64,000 nucleotides of DNA. Source: Streptomyces sp. TBY4. GTDB taxonomy: Bacteria; Actinomycetota; Actinomycetes; Streptomycetales; Streptomycetaceae. The position numbers and the translations under genes were made by a program. The stretch lies in contig NZ_JANAVF010000026.1 of assembly GCF_024213195.1 (NCBI RefSeq), positions 28,121 to 92,120 on the forward strand, given 5' to 3'. Under the pieces are notes generated by a model. The model ran no database searches and was not told the DNA's origin. It saw nothing but the letters and a program-made list of their open reading frames with translations. Shown here piece by piece: positions 24,260 to 34,000 of the stretch (positions are counted from its first letter, which is position 1; each line of letters starts with the position of its first letter).

Positions 24260-27238
24260 TTACATCCGGTGTACGCCCGGTTCCGGCAGGCCCTCCGCCA
24301 GTACCTCCGCCAGGTGGCGGGCCCGGCCGCCGGCCAGCTGCGCGATCTGGGTCCGGCAGGAGAACCCGTCCGCCAGCACCTCCGTACCCGGCGCGGCGGC
24401 CCGCAGCGACGGCAGGAGCTGTTCCTCGGCGCAGGCCACGGAGACCTCGTGGTGCCCGGGCTCGAAGCCGAAGTTGCCCGCGAGGCCGCAGCAGCCGCCG
24501 CTGAGCCCTCCCGTCAGCCCGGCGCGCTCGCGCAGCCGCCGGTCGGGGCCGTCGCCGAGGACGGCGTGCTGGTGGCAGTGGGTCTGGCCGGCGACCGGCC
24601 GGTCCAGGCGGGGCGGCTGCCAGTCGGGGGCGTACTCCTCCAGGGTCTCGGCGAAGGTTCGGACGGCCGCTGCGAGGCGGGGTGCGCGGGGGTCCTCCGG
24701 GAGCAGAGCGGGCAGATCGGTGCGCAGCGCTGCCGCGCAGCTCGGTTCGAGGACGGTGACGGGCCCCTGCGGGTCGCCTACGGCGTCCAGGGTGCGGCGG
24801 AGCACCCTGCGGGCGGTGTCCAGGCGGCCCGTGGAGATGTACGTCAGCCCGCAGCACACCCGGCCCGGCTGCACCACGGGCTCCAGGCCGGCGGCCCGCA
24901 GCACCCGCACGGCGGCGTGGCCGGCCTCGGGAGCGAGGTACTCCGTGAACGTGTCGGGCCACACCGTGACGACTGTCCCGGGCGTGCCCTGCGGGCGGCC
25001 GTCCCCTACCCGCCCTTCCACCGTTCCCCGGGCGCCGCCCGGACCCGTTCCCGGGGGCCAGCCCCCGGACCCCCGCGCCTCAAACGCCGGAGGGGCTGGG
25101 TTTTCGCCGGAGGCGGCCGAATCCAGCCCCGCCGGCGTTTGAGGCGCGGGGTCCGGGGCGGAGCCCCGGGAGGGGTCCGGGCGCAGCCCGGGGAACGGGC
25201 GAAGGGCGGGTAGGGGACCTCCCCCCGCGGAGCGGGATGCCGCGCGCCACGCACGCGTGAACGGGGTCCGGGCCACCCGGGGCAGGGCCCGGGCCCGCTC
25301 CAGGCCCGGGATGCGGAGGACGCGGGACACCAGGTTCAGGGGCCCGGCCAGCCGCAGCCCGGCGATCAGGCGGAGCCAGAACGGCAGCCCGCCCAGGGCG
25401 TAGTGGGACAGCGGCCGCAGCCGGCCCGCCCAGTGGCGGTGGAGGAACTCCGCCTTGTAGGCGGCCATGTCCACCCCCACCGGGCAGTCGCTGCGGCACC
25501 CCTTGCAGCCGAGGCACAGATCCAGCGCCCCGGCGACCTCCGCCGACCGCCAGCCGTCCCGCAGCACCTCCCCCGCCAGCATCTCGTGCAGCAGCCGCGC
25601 CCGCCCCCGCGTGGAGTGGCGTTCCTCCCCCGTGGCCCGGTACGACGGGCACATCACCCCCGGGCCCCCGACCTCCGTCGACCGGCACTTCGCGACGCCG
25701 ACGCACCGCGCCACCTCCCCCGCGAAGGGCAGGCTCGGCAGCACCGCGAAGCGGAGGTTCTCGTCGAGCCGTGCCGGGCGGACGAGGATGCCGGGGTTCA
25801 TGCCGCCCGCCGGGTCCCAGACCCGCTTGGCGGACTCGAAGAGATCGATCACCGAAGGCCCGTACATCCGCGGCAGCAGCTCCGCCCGCGCCTGCCCGTC
25901 CCCGTGCTCCCCGGACAGGGAGCCGCCGTGCGCTACGACCAGGTCGGCGAGGTCGTAGGAGAAGGCGCGGAAGCGGGCCACGCCCTCCGGCGTCACCAGG
26001 TCGAAGTCGATCCGTACGTGCACGCAGCCCTCGCCGAAGTGGCCGTACGGGGATCCGCGCAGCCCGTGCTGCGCCAGCAGGGCCCGGAATTCCGGCAGGT
26101 AGGCGCCGAGCCGGGCGGGCGGTACCGCGCAGTCCTCCCAGCCCGGCCAGGCCATGGTGCCGTCGGGCATCCGGGTCGCCGTGCCCGCCGCGTCCTCGCG
26201 GATCCGCCACAGGGCGCGCTGCGCCGCCGGGTCGGTGAGGAGGAGGGCGTCGACGGCGTCGGAGGCACGGATCAGGGCCCGTGCCGCGCCCTCGTCGCGC
26301 ATCTCCGCGAACAGCCAGGCCCCGCCCCGGGGCAGGCCGGAGGCGGCATCGCCCACGAGGTCGGCCGCCATCCCCTCCACCGTCAGCGGCCCGTACCCGA
26401 GCAGCCCCGCCGCGGCCTGCGCGGCCGCGCTCTCGTCGGCGTACCCGAGCACGGCCAGCGCGGGGGCGGCGGGCAGTTCCACCAGCCGTACCGCCGCCTC
26501 GGTGACCACCCCGAGCGTGCCCTCGCTCCCGCAGAAGGCCCGGGCCACCTGCACGCCCCGCTCGGGGAGCAGCGCGTCCAGTCCGCCGTAGCCGGAGATC
26601 CGCCGCGAGAAGCCGCCGGCCATGCCGGTGCGCAGGACGGCCAGGTTCGCCGAGACCAGCTCCCGCAGCCCGTCGGGGGCGCCCTCCCAGCCGGTGCCGA
26701 GCCGGTGGGCGGAGCCGCCGTACGTGGTCACCGCCAGCTCGGCGACGTTGTCGGCGGTGGTGCCCCAGGCCACGGAGTGGGCCCCGCAGGCGTTGTTGCC
26801 GATCATCCCGCCGAGGGTGCAGCGGGAGTGCGTGGAGGGGTCCGGCCCGAAGGTCAGCCCGTGCGGGCGGGCCGCGTCCCGGAGCCGGTCGAGGACCAGG
26901 CCGGGCTGGACGACGGCGGTGCGGGCGGCCGGGTCCAGGGAGACGAGGGAGTCCATGTGGCGGGTGAGGTCCAGCACCACGCCGGTCCCGGTGGCCTGGC
27001 CTGCGATGGAGGTGCCGCCGCCGCGCGGGACGACCGGGACCCCGGCCTCCGCGCACACCGCGAGGGCGGCGGCCACGTCCTCGGCGTCGCGCGGGGCGAC
27101 CACGCCGACGGGGACGCGGCGGTAGTTCGAGGCGTCCATCGTCATCAAAGCCCGGGCGGCGGCGCCGAAGTCGACCTCTCCGCGCAGGTTCTTCCGCAGG
27201 GTCCGTTCGAGTTCTTCGCGTTCACCGGGTGAGGTCAC
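24260..27238 (-). CDS. FAD-linked oxidase/Fe-S protein (GlcD-GlcF-like fusion) with in-frame repeat insertion
   Basis: 992 residues from GTG 27238. FAD-binding type 4 domain about 40-210 (VVPRGGGTSIAGQ, TLGGMIGNNACGAHS), FAD oxidase C-terminal domain about 250-510 (GHFGEGCVHVRIDFD, GEHGDGQARAELL). A 4Fe-4S segment follows at about 595-612 (CLGCKGCRSDCP), then a CCG-domain region with CCGLTY and GGCCGLAGNFG. The architecture is that of single-chain D-lactate/2-hydroxyacid dehydrogenases feeding electrons to the quinone pool. Residues ~672-752 (about 24985-25235) form a Pro/Gly-rich insert encoded by an interspersed palindromic element; it lies in the linker between the Fe-S and CCG regions. 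Without it the length is near 910-920. Confidence 0.88.
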   Translation of the reverse strand: MTSPGEREELERTLRKNLRGEVDFGAAARALMTMDASNYRRVPVGVVAPRDAEDVAAALAVCAEAGVPVVPRGGGTSIAGQATGTGVVLDLTRHMDSLVSLDPAARTAVVQPGLVLDRLRDAARPHGLTFGPDPSTHSRCTLGGMIGNNACGAHSVAWGTTADNVAELAVTTYGGSAHRLGTGWEGAPDGLRELVSANLAVLRTGMAGGFSRRISGYGGLDALLPERGVQVARAFCGSEGTLGVVTEAAVRLVELPAAPALAVLGYADESAAAQAAAGLLGYGPLTVEGMAADLVGDAASGLPRGGAWLFAEMRDEGAARALIRASDAVDALLLTDPAAQRALWRIREDAAGTATRMPDGTMAWPGWEDCAVPPARLGAYLPEFRALLAQHGLRGSPYGHFGEGCVHVRIDFDLVTPEGVARFRAFSYDLADLVVAHGGSLSGEHGDGQARAELLPRMYGPSVIDLFESAKRVWDPAGGMNPGILVRPARLDENLRFAVLPSLPFAGEVARCVGVAKCRSTEVGGPGVMCPSYRATGEERHSTRGRARLLHEMLAGEVLRDGWRSAEVAGALDLCLGCKGCRSDCPVGVDMAAYKAEFLHRHWAGRLRPLSHYALGGLPFWLRLIAGLRLAGPLNLVSRVLRIPGLERARALPRVARTPFTRAWRAASRSAGGGPLPALRPFPGLRPDPSRGSAPDPAPQTPAGLDSAASGENPAPPAFEARGSGGWPPGTGPGGARGTVEGRVGDGRPQGTPGTVVTVWPDTFTEYLAPEAGHAAVRVLRAAGLEPVVQPGRVCCGLTYISTGRLDTARRVLRRTLDAVGDPQGPVTVLEPSCAAALRTDLPALLPEDPRAPRLAAAVRTFAETLEEYAPDWQPPRLDRPVAGQTHCHQHAVLGDGPDRRLRERAGLTGGLSGGCCGLAGNFGFEPGHHEVSVACAEEQLLPSLRAAAPGTEVLADGFSCRTQIAQLAGGRARHLAEVLAEGLPEPGVHRM
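24995..25222. repeat. Interspersed palindromic element, copy 3 (inside a coding sequence)
   Basis: Complete element: left module CCCCTACCCGCCCTTCCACCGTTCCCCGGGC (25010-25040), core pair CTCAAACGCCGGAGGGGCTGG (25079-25099) and CCCGCCGGCGTTTGAGG (25127-25143), and inverted right module ending GGGCGAAGGGCGGGTAGGGGA (25198-25218). The whole unit is read through in frame by the oxidoreductase gene. Confidence 0.88.
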
Positions 27239-27357
27239 GACGGACAGCGTCCCACCGGCTCCCGGCCACCGGCTCCCGGCCGCTCCGAGCAGCTCCCGGC
27301 TCTACGCGCGTCATCTCATCGGGTGGACGCGGCTCCAAGGCGTGGACCCGGACCGGA

Positions 27358-27363
27358 TACGCT
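27358..27363 (+). promoter_or_regulatory. -10 element of a leaderless promoter (serC)
   Basis: TACGCT-CCGCTT-GTG: the hexamer ends six bases before the serC start and no ribosome site is visible, which fits a leaderless mRNA. Confidence 0.5.
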
Positions 27364-27369
27364 CCGCTT

Positions 27370-28488
27370 GTGGCCGAGATCCAGATTCCCGCTGACATCA
27401 AGCCCGCCGACGGACGCTTCGGCGCGGGCCCCTCCAAGGTGCGGACCGAGGCGCTGGACGCCCTCGCCGCCACCGGTACCTCCCTGCTCGGAACCTCCCA
27501 CCGCCAGGCTCCGGTCAAGAACCTGGTCGGATCGGTTCGCCAGGGCCTCCGGGACCTCTTCTCCCTCCCCGAGGGCTACGAGGTGATCCTGGGCAACGGC
27601 GGCTCCACCGCCTTCTGGGACATCGCGACCGCCGGTCTCATCGAGCGGAAGTCGCAGCACCTCACCTTCGGTGAGTTCTCCTCCAAGTTCGCCAGCGCCG
27701 CGAAGTCCGCGCCGTGGCTGGACGCCCCGTCGGTGATCTCCTCCGACCCGGGCACCCACCCGGACCCGGTGGCCGAGGCGGGCGTGGACGTGTACGCGTA
27801 CACCCACAACGAGACCTCGACGGGTGTCGCGGCGCCGATCAAGCGCGTCGCGGGCGCCGACGAGGGTTCCCTCGTCCTGGTGGACGCGACCTCGGGCGCC
27901 GGCGGTCTGCCGGTGGACATCACCGAGACCGACGTCTACTACTTCGCCCCGCAGAAGTCCTTCGCCTCCGACGGCGGCCTGTGGCTGGCGGCGTTCTCCC
28001 CGGCGGCCCTGGAGCGCGCGGCCCGCGTGCACGCCTCGGGCCGGCACATCCCGGAGTTCTTCTCGCTGCCGACGGCGATCGACAACTCCCTGAAGAACCA
28101 GACGTACAACACCCCGGCGCTCTCCACCCTCTTCCTGCTGGACCAGCAGCTGGAGTGGATGAACAGCCAGGGCGGTCTGGAGTTCACGACCGGCCGTACG
28201 TCGGCCAGCGCGGCCCACCTGTACGGCTGGGCCGAGGCGTCGAAGTACGCCAGCCCGTTCGTCGTGGACGCCGCCAAGCGCTCGGCCGTCATCGGCACGA
28301 TCGACTTCTCGGACGACATCGACGCGGCCGCGGTCGCCAAGGTGCTGCGCGCCAACGGCATCGTGGACACCGAGCCCTACCGCAAGCTCGGCCGCAACCA
28401 GCTCCGCATCGCGATGTTCCCGTCGATCGACCCGGCGGACGTGCAGGCGCTCACCGCCTGCGTGGACTACGTGATCGAAGCCCTCTGA
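27370..28488 (+). CDS. serC: Phosphoserine transaminase
   Basis: 372 residues from GTG 27370 (VAEIQIPADIKPADGRFGAGPSKV). Class V aminotransferase of the actinobacterial SerC type: RFGAGPSKVR near the N-terminus, LGNGGSTAFWD (about 75-85), THNETSTGV (about 141-149), LVDATSGAGGLPV with the PLP-contacting Asp, and the Schiff-base lysine in YFAPQKSFASDGG (about 195-208). It converts 3-phosphohydroxypyruvate + glutamate to phosphoserine, the second step of serine synthesis, and may also act in PLP synthesis. It stands alone, with its own promoter and a strong terminator. Confidence 0.96.
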   Translation: MAEIQIPADIKPADGRFGAGPSKVRTEALDALAATGTSLLGTSHRQAPVKNLVGSVRQGLRDLFSLPEGYEVILGNGGSTAFWDIATAGLIERKSQHLTFGEFSSKFASAAKSAPWLDAPSVISSDPGTHPDPVAEAGVDVYAYTHNETSTGVAAPIKRVAGADEGSLVLVDATSGAGGLPVDITETDVYYFAPQKSFASDGGLWLAAFSPAALERAARVHASGRHIPEFFSLPTAIDNSLKNQTYNTPALSTLFLLDQQLEWMNSQGGLEFTTGRTSASAAHLYGWAEASKYASPFVVDAAKRSAVIGTIDFSDDIDAAAVAKVLRANGIVDTEPYRKLGRNQLRIAMFPSIDPADVQALTACVDYVIEAL

Positions 28489-28512
28489 CCGAGCCCGACC
28501 GACACGCTCCGG

Positions 28513-28548
28513 AGCCCCCGGTGACATTTCGTCACCGGGGGCTTCTTC
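28513..28548 (+). terminator. serC terminator
   Basis: AGCCCCCGGTGAC-ATTTC-GTCACCGGGGGCT followed by TCTTC: a 13-bp perfect stem, 24 bp after the stop. Confidence 0.9.
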
Positions 28549-28568
28549 ATGGCCGATCGCCCGCCCGA

Positions 28569-28658
28569 AGCAGTCCTGAGCCAGTCCTGAGCCAGTCCTG
28601 AACGAGCCCTGAAGGCCCGGGCCCGCAGCCCGCCCCGGAACCCCGGGACCTTGGTCCC
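28569..28658. repeat. Short direct repeats and a palindrome before the sortase operon
   Basis: In the 355-bp gap after serC, CAGTCCTGAGC is repeated two and a half times at 28569-28601, followed by GAGCCCTGAA. Downstream, GGGACCTTGGTCCC (28645-28658) is a perfect palindrome followed by AAAAA. It may be a terminator or operator. CCCGGGACCTT appears again near 28726. No ORF is visible here. Confidence 0.4.
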
Positions 28659-28843
28659 AAAAATCGGGGCAAAGGACCAGCAAACAGGAGATCCACACCA
28701 CCTCCGCCGCCTGCGGTTTTACGCCCCGGGACCTTCGGCAGGGGCCCCTCCCGACCCCTCCGAGGGGCGCAACCAACCGCCCCAGGATGTCCCTCATGTC
28801 TGGTGTGCCGGGAACGAACCCCGGCCCGTTCAGGAGGAACCCC

Positions 28844-29650
28844 ATGCGCAAGGCACTTACCTTCTCGGCGATCGCCCTCGCCTCGTCTATGGCCCTGGCC
28901 GTCCCGACCGCCGCGTTCGCCGCCGACTCCACGTCGACCGCCCACAGCGCCAGCGCCAGCGCCGAGGCGGCCCCGGTGGCCCTGAAGATCTCCCCCTCCA
29001 CCGCCAAGCCGGGCGACTCCGTCCAGATGTCGATGGAGGTCCCGGACGGCTCGACGAACCTGTCGATCTCCTCCGAGGCTCTGAACAACGTCAAGATGAC
29101 CGACGGCCGCGGCGCCACCGCGACGGTCGCCAAGGTCGCCGACGGCAACTACGGGGTCTCCCTCACCGGATCGGGCCCCGACGGCCACAAGCTCCAGGCC
29201 ACCGCCCAGATCACGGTCAAGGACGGCAAGCCCACCCCGAAGCCGACCCCGACCCCGAGCGCCTCGACGCTGAGCCTGTCCCAGGACCACGGCAAGCCGG
29301 GCGACAAGATCCAGGTCACCATCAAGACGGCGCCGAACGAGAAGAGCGCCTTCATCAAGTCCGACGCCTTCGGCGGCCAGGTCAACCTGAAGAACGACGG
29401 CAAGGGCGTCTGGACCGGCACCGCGGTCGTCGCCAAGGACGTCAAGACCGGCTACTACGGCGTCGACGCCTTCGCGGGCGGCAAGAAGTTCGACACCGTC
29501 AAGTTCTCCACCGACGCCACCGGCCCGGTCACCCCGAAGCCGAAGCCGGCCCCGCTCGACCCGAGCCAGCACAAGACCCCCAAGGGTTCCGTGAACACCG
29601 GCCAGGCCCCCATCGGCTGGGTCCCCTCGGACGCGGCCGACAATGGCTGA
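28844..29650 (+). CDS. Secreted two-domain protein paired with a class F sortase
   Basis: 268 residues from ATG 28844; CAGGAGGAAC gives an excellent ribosome site. Signal peptide: MRKALTFSAIALASSMALAVPTAAFA, cleavage likely after AFA. Two Ig-like repeats follow: about 48-128 (LKISPSTAKPGDSVQM...) and about 148-220 (LSLSQDHGKPGDKIQV...), separated by PTPKPTPTPSAS. The C-terminus reads PKPAPLDPSQHKTP then GSVNTGQAPIGW and stops. There is no hydrophobic tail or Arg/Lys cluster, so it lacks a classical sorting signal. It overlaps the sortase start by 8 bp and is therefore translationally coupled. Probably an extracellular wall-associated protein. Confidence 0.8.
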   Translation: MRKALTFSAIALASSMALAVPTAAFAADSTSTAHSASASAEAAPVALKISPSTAKPGDSVQMSMEVPDGSTNLSISSEALNNVKMTDGRGATATVAKVADGNYGVSLTGSGPDGHKLQATAQITVKDGKPTPKPTPTPSASTLSLSQDHGKPGDKIQVTIKTAPNEKSAFIKSDAFGGQVNLKNDGKGVWTGTAVVAKDVKTGYYGVDAFAGGKKFDTVKFSTDATGPVTPKPKPAPLDPSQHKTPKGSVNTGQAPIGWVPSDAADNG

Positions 29651-30284
29651 GCGCTCCACCCGGGAACACGCCCCCCGCCGGAGCGGCCGCGCCCTGCGCG
29701 TGGCCGCCCTGGCGGGCGCCGCCGGCCTCACGGCCTTCCTGATCACTTCCTGCTCCTCCGGCGGTGACGCCGGCACCGCGGCCAAGAACAACCCGGCCGC
29801 CGCCAAGAACGCCTCCGTGCTGAGCGCCTCCGTCCCGGACCGGATCGTGATCCCGGACATCAAGGTCGACGCCCCGCTCGACACCGTCGGACTCGACGCC
29901 CAGGGCGTCATGCAGGAGCCCGACTTCGCCAAGCCCAAGGACGCGGCCTGGTACAAGGACGGCCCGACCCCCGGGGAGAAGGGCGCGGCCGCCATCGTCG
30001 GGCACATGGACACCCCGCAGGTGCCCGAGGCCGTCTTCTACAACCTCAAGAAGCTGAAGAAGGACGAGAAGATCGAGGTCCACCGGGACGACGGCTCCAC
30101 CGCCGTCTTCTCCGTCGACGAGGTCGACACCTTCAAGAAGGACCAGTTCCCGACCGACAAGGTCTACGGGGACACCCACGGCAAGGCCGAACTCCGCGTC
30201 ATCACCTGCGGCGGCGACCTCACCAAGGACCGCCACTGGGACGCCAACGTCGTGGTCTTCGCCCACCTCGTCGGCCAGGAGTAG
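29643..30284 (+). CDS. Class F sortase
   Basis: 213 residues from ATG 29643, overlapping the partner gene. An N-terminal membrane anchor at about 18-38 (ALRVAALAGAAGLTAFLITSCSSGG) could also be a lipobox (ITSC). The sortase beta barrel runs from RIVIPDIKVDAPLDTVGLD, with catalytic His in AAIVGHMDT (about 117-125), catalytic Cys in LRVITCGGD (about 183-191) and Arg in DRHWDANVVVFAHL. It is a cell-surface transpeptidase. It presumably acts on the neighbouring secreted protein or another substrate, since that protein has no standard LPxTG-plus-anchor tail. Confidence 0.88.
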   Translation: MAERSTREHAPRRSGRALRVAALAGAAGLTAFLITSCSSGGDAGTAAKNNPAAAKNASVLSASVPDRIVIPDIKVDAPLDTVGLDAQGVMQEPDFAKPKDAAWYKDGPTPGEKGAAAIVGHMDTPQVPEAVFYNLKKLKKDEKIEVHRDDGSTAVFSVDEVDTFKKDQFPTDKVYGDTHGKAELRVITCGGDLTKDRHWDANVVVFAHLVGQE

Positions 30285-30300
30285 GCCCGCCGCCGGATGC

Positions 30301-30885
30301 CTACTTGGCGACGGCGAAGCGCATGAGGGCCTGCTCGTCGCCCGGCTTGATCTTGCCGGTCTGGTTGATGACGTGCAGCTGCCAGCCGGACCCCTCCCGG
30401 ACCGCCTTGGCCACGGCGCAGCCGTTGTCGCTGCCGAGGAGGCTCGGCCAAATGTCGGCGACCTGCTGGCTGCTGCCGCCCGAGGCGTCGTACACCTTGA
30501 AGCTGATGTTGCGGGCGCTCTGGAAGGAACTGCCCTTCTTGTACGCGGCGGCGACGAAGACGATGGACGTGACGTTGCCCGGTATCCGGGCGAACTCCAC
30601 GGTCACCGTCTCGTCGTCGCCGTCGCCGTGCCCGGTCTGGTTGTCCCCGCTGTGGAGCAGCGAGCCGTTGCCCATCGGGTCCAGGGAGTCGAGGCCGGCG
30701 AGGCGGACCGGGTCCGCGCCCTGCATCGCGATCGCGATCAGGTCCAGGTCGGTCCCGACCTTCCGCTTGAGCTTGCCCAGGAGGCCACCGCTGCTGCCCA
30801 CGGTCGGGTCCCACGAGACGCCGATGGACAGATGGGTTACGCCGCCCAGGTCCGCAGGGCCGTCTTCCTTGGTGAGCGTGATCAT
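30301..30885 (-). CDS. TerD-family calcium-binding stress protein
   Basis: 194 residues from ATG 30885, preceded by GTGAGGA. TerD fold: ITLTKEDGPADLGGVTHLSIGVSWDP, TDLDLIAIAM, the acidic calcium loop LLHSGDNQTGHGDGDDETVTV (about 79-99), and FVAAAYKKGSSFQSARNISFKVYD. TerD proteins are cytoplasmic, bind Ca2+, and occur in tellurite and general stress resistance modules; Streptomyces carry many copies. It is convergent with the sortase and has no ter operon partners here. Confidence 0.92.
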   Translation of the reverse strand: MITLTKEDGPADLGGVTHLSIGVSWDPTVGSSGGLLGKLKRKVGTDLDLIAIAMQGADPVRLAGLDSLDPMGNGSLLHSGDNQTGHGDGDDETVTVEFARIPGNVTSIVFVAAAYKKGSSFQSARNISFKVYDASGGSSQQVADIWPSLLGSDNGCAVAKAVREGSGWQLHVINQTGKIKPGDEQALMRFAVAK

Positions 30886-31052
30886 GCGCAATCCTCACAA
30901 ATAGCAGAGCGATACCGACTCCTTGAGTCTGCCTGAAGCCGGTTCGTTTGCGGAGGCGCTCGACGCACGCGATACCTTCAGGGCCTCGGCGTCCGGCATT
31001 TCCCGGATGCCGTACGGCTCGGTTGAGCGCGGTACATCTTGGAGGCAGCAGC

Positions 31053-34000
31053 GTGAGCGTGCGAGTGACGGCGGCCCCGGACGGCGTGGACCCCTTCGGC
31101 ACGGCCCGGCTGCGGCGCGGGGTGCTCGACGCCTGGGGCGCCGGCCCGGCCCGCTTCCGCGAGGACGCCAACGCCGAGGAGGACCTGGCCCTCGGCGGCT
31201 ACCGCGACCGGCTCGTCGTCGAGCTCGCGCAGAACGCCGCCGACGCGGCCGCCCGCGCCGGGGTTCCCGGCCGGCTGCGGCTCACCCTGCACGCGGGCAC
31301 CGACCGGCCCGACGGGCACGCGGTGCTCGCCGTCTCCAACACCGGCTCCCCGCTGGACGCGACCGGCGTGGAGTCCCTGTCCACCCTGCGCGCCTCCGCC
31401 AAGCGCGACGACTCCCCCGGCAGCGTCGGCCGCTTCGGCGTCGGCTTCGCCGCCGTCCTGGCCGTCTCCGACGAGCCCGCCGTCCTCGGCCGGCACGGCG
31501 GGGTGCGCTGGTCCCTGGCCGAGGCCCGCGAGCTGGCCCGGGGGGCCGCCGTGGGGAGCTCCGGGCTCGGCGAGGAGCTGCGCCGCCGCGACGGCCACGT
31601 CCCGCTGCTGCGGCTCCCGCTGCCCGCCGAGGGAACGGCGCCCGAGGGGTACGACACCGTCGTGGTCCTCCCGCTGCGCGACGCCGCCGCGGAGGAGCTG
31701 GCCGGGCGGCTGCTCGCCGCCGTGGACGACGCCCTGCTGCTGACGCTGCCGGGGCTGGCCGAGGTCGTCATCGACACACCGGCCGGGGGCGTGCGGACGC
31801 TGACGCGCCGCGCCGAAGGCCCGTACACCGTCATCGCCGACTCCGCCTCGGACACCAAGCGTTGGCGCACCGTGCGCCACTCCGGCCCCATCGAGAAGGC
31901 GCTGCTCGCCGACCGGCCCGTCGAGGAACGGCTGCGGCCCGTCTGGGCGGTGTCCTGGTCCGTGCCCGTCGACGCCGAAGGCGCCCCGGTCCGCCCCGCG
32001 ACCGCCGCCGTGGTGCACGCGCCGACCCCGACCGACGAACCCCTGGGCATCCCCGCGCTGCTCATCGCGACCCTGCCGCTGGACACCACCCGCCGTCACC
32101 CCGCGCCGGGGCCGCTGACCGACTTCCTCGTGGAGCGCGCGGCCGATGCGTACGCCGAACTCCTGGGCTCCTGGGAGCCGGTGAGCACCGCGCTCGTGGA
32201 CCTCGTACCCGGCCCGCTCGGCAAGGGCGAGCTCGACGGGGCCCTGCGCGCCGCCGTCATCGCGCGCCTGCCCCGTACGGCCTTCCTCGCGCCGGCCGCA
32301 CCCGCGGAAGATCCCGACGAGCGGGCCGCCCTGCGGCCCTTCGAGGCCGAGGTGGTGGAGGGCGCGGGCGCCGACACCGTACGGGTCCTCGCGGAGGTGC
32401 TGCCGACCCTGCTCCCGGCCGGGCTGGAGCGCCGCCCCGAACTGCGCACCCTGGGCGTGGGCCGGCTGCCGCTGGGCGAGGCCATCGAGCGGATCGCCGG
32501 CATCGAGCGGACCCCGGAATGGTGGTACCGGCTCTACGACAGCCTCGCCGGGGTCGACCCGGACCGGCTCTCCGGCCTCCCCGTGCCGCTGGCCGACGGG
32601 CGCACCGCGATCGGGCCCCGGCAGCTGCTGCTGCCCGGCGCGGACGCCCCGCGCTCGGGCAGCCCGGAGAGCCTGGCCCGGCTCGGCCTGCGGGTGGCCC
32701 ACCCGGACGCCGTGCACCCGCTGCTGGAGAAGCTGGGCGCGCTCCCGGCGAGCCCGCGCGCCGTCCTGACCACCCCGCAGGTGCGGTCGGCCGTCGCCGC
32801 CTCCCTCGACGCCGGGGAGATCTGGGACGAGGACGCCCTCGACCCCGAGGAACTGGCCGACATCGTCCTCGGCCTGGTCCGCGATGCCGAGCTCTCCCCC
32901 GGGGACGAGCCCTGGCTGGGCGCGCTCGCCCTGCCCGACGAGGACGGCGAGCCGACCCCGGCCGGGGAACTCCTGCTGCCCGGCTCCCCCTTGGCCTCGG
33001 TGATCCGCGAGGACGAGATCCCGTACCTGGACGCCGAGCTGGTGGAGCGCTGGGACGAGCGGACCCTCACCGCCGTGGGCGTCCTCGCCGCCTTCCAGCT
33101 GGTCCGCGCCACCGACGTGGTCCTGGACCCGGACGAACTGGAGCCCCGCGACGGGGACTTCGCGGAGCCCGACGACGCCGGTCTGCTCGACGCCGTCGAC
33201 GTGTGGTGCGAGGACCTCCTCGACCAGCTCCCCGACACCCCGGTGCCGCCGGTCGCCGTCGAGCTGGTCGCCGTACGGGACCTCGACCTGGTCGACGACG
33301 ACCGCTGGCCCCAGGCTCTGGCCATGCTGGCCCAGCCGCCGCTGCGCGACGCCCTGACCCAGCCCGTGCGGGTGCTGCTCCCGGACGGCACCACCCGGTC
33401 CGTGCGCCCGTACACCGCCTGGTGGCTGCGCGACCACCCGGTCCTGGACGGCCGCCGCCCGGCCGGTCTGCGCGCGGCGGGCGGCGACCCGCTGCTGGCC
33501 GGCCTCTACACCCCGGCGGACGCCACCGGCTTCGAGGACGAGCAGGTCCTGCGGGCGCTCGGCGTACGCACCACCGTGCCCGCCCTCCTGGAGGAGCCGG
33601 GCGGCGCCGCCGAGCTGCTCGGCCGCCTCGCCGACCCGGACCGGGAGGTCACCGGCCGCCAACTGCACGGCCTGTACGGGGCGCTGGCCGATCTGGACCC
33701 CGAGCAGGTCACCCTGCCCGACGAGCTGCGCGCGGTGGTGGACGGCGAGGTGGTCGTGGTCGACGCGCAGGACGCGGTGATCGCGGACGCCCCGGACCTC
33801 CTGCCGCTCACCACGGGCCTCCCCCTCCTCCCCGTGGCCCCGTCCCGGGCCGCCGACCTGGCGGAGCTGTTCCAGGTCCGGCGCCTCTCGGAGACCGTCC
33901 CGGCGGAGGTGACCACCGACGGCGAGGAGCACGAGGTCCCCGAGTCGGTGCACCAGCTCCTGGGCCCGGCCACCCCGAAGAGCTACGTGGAGCACGAGGA

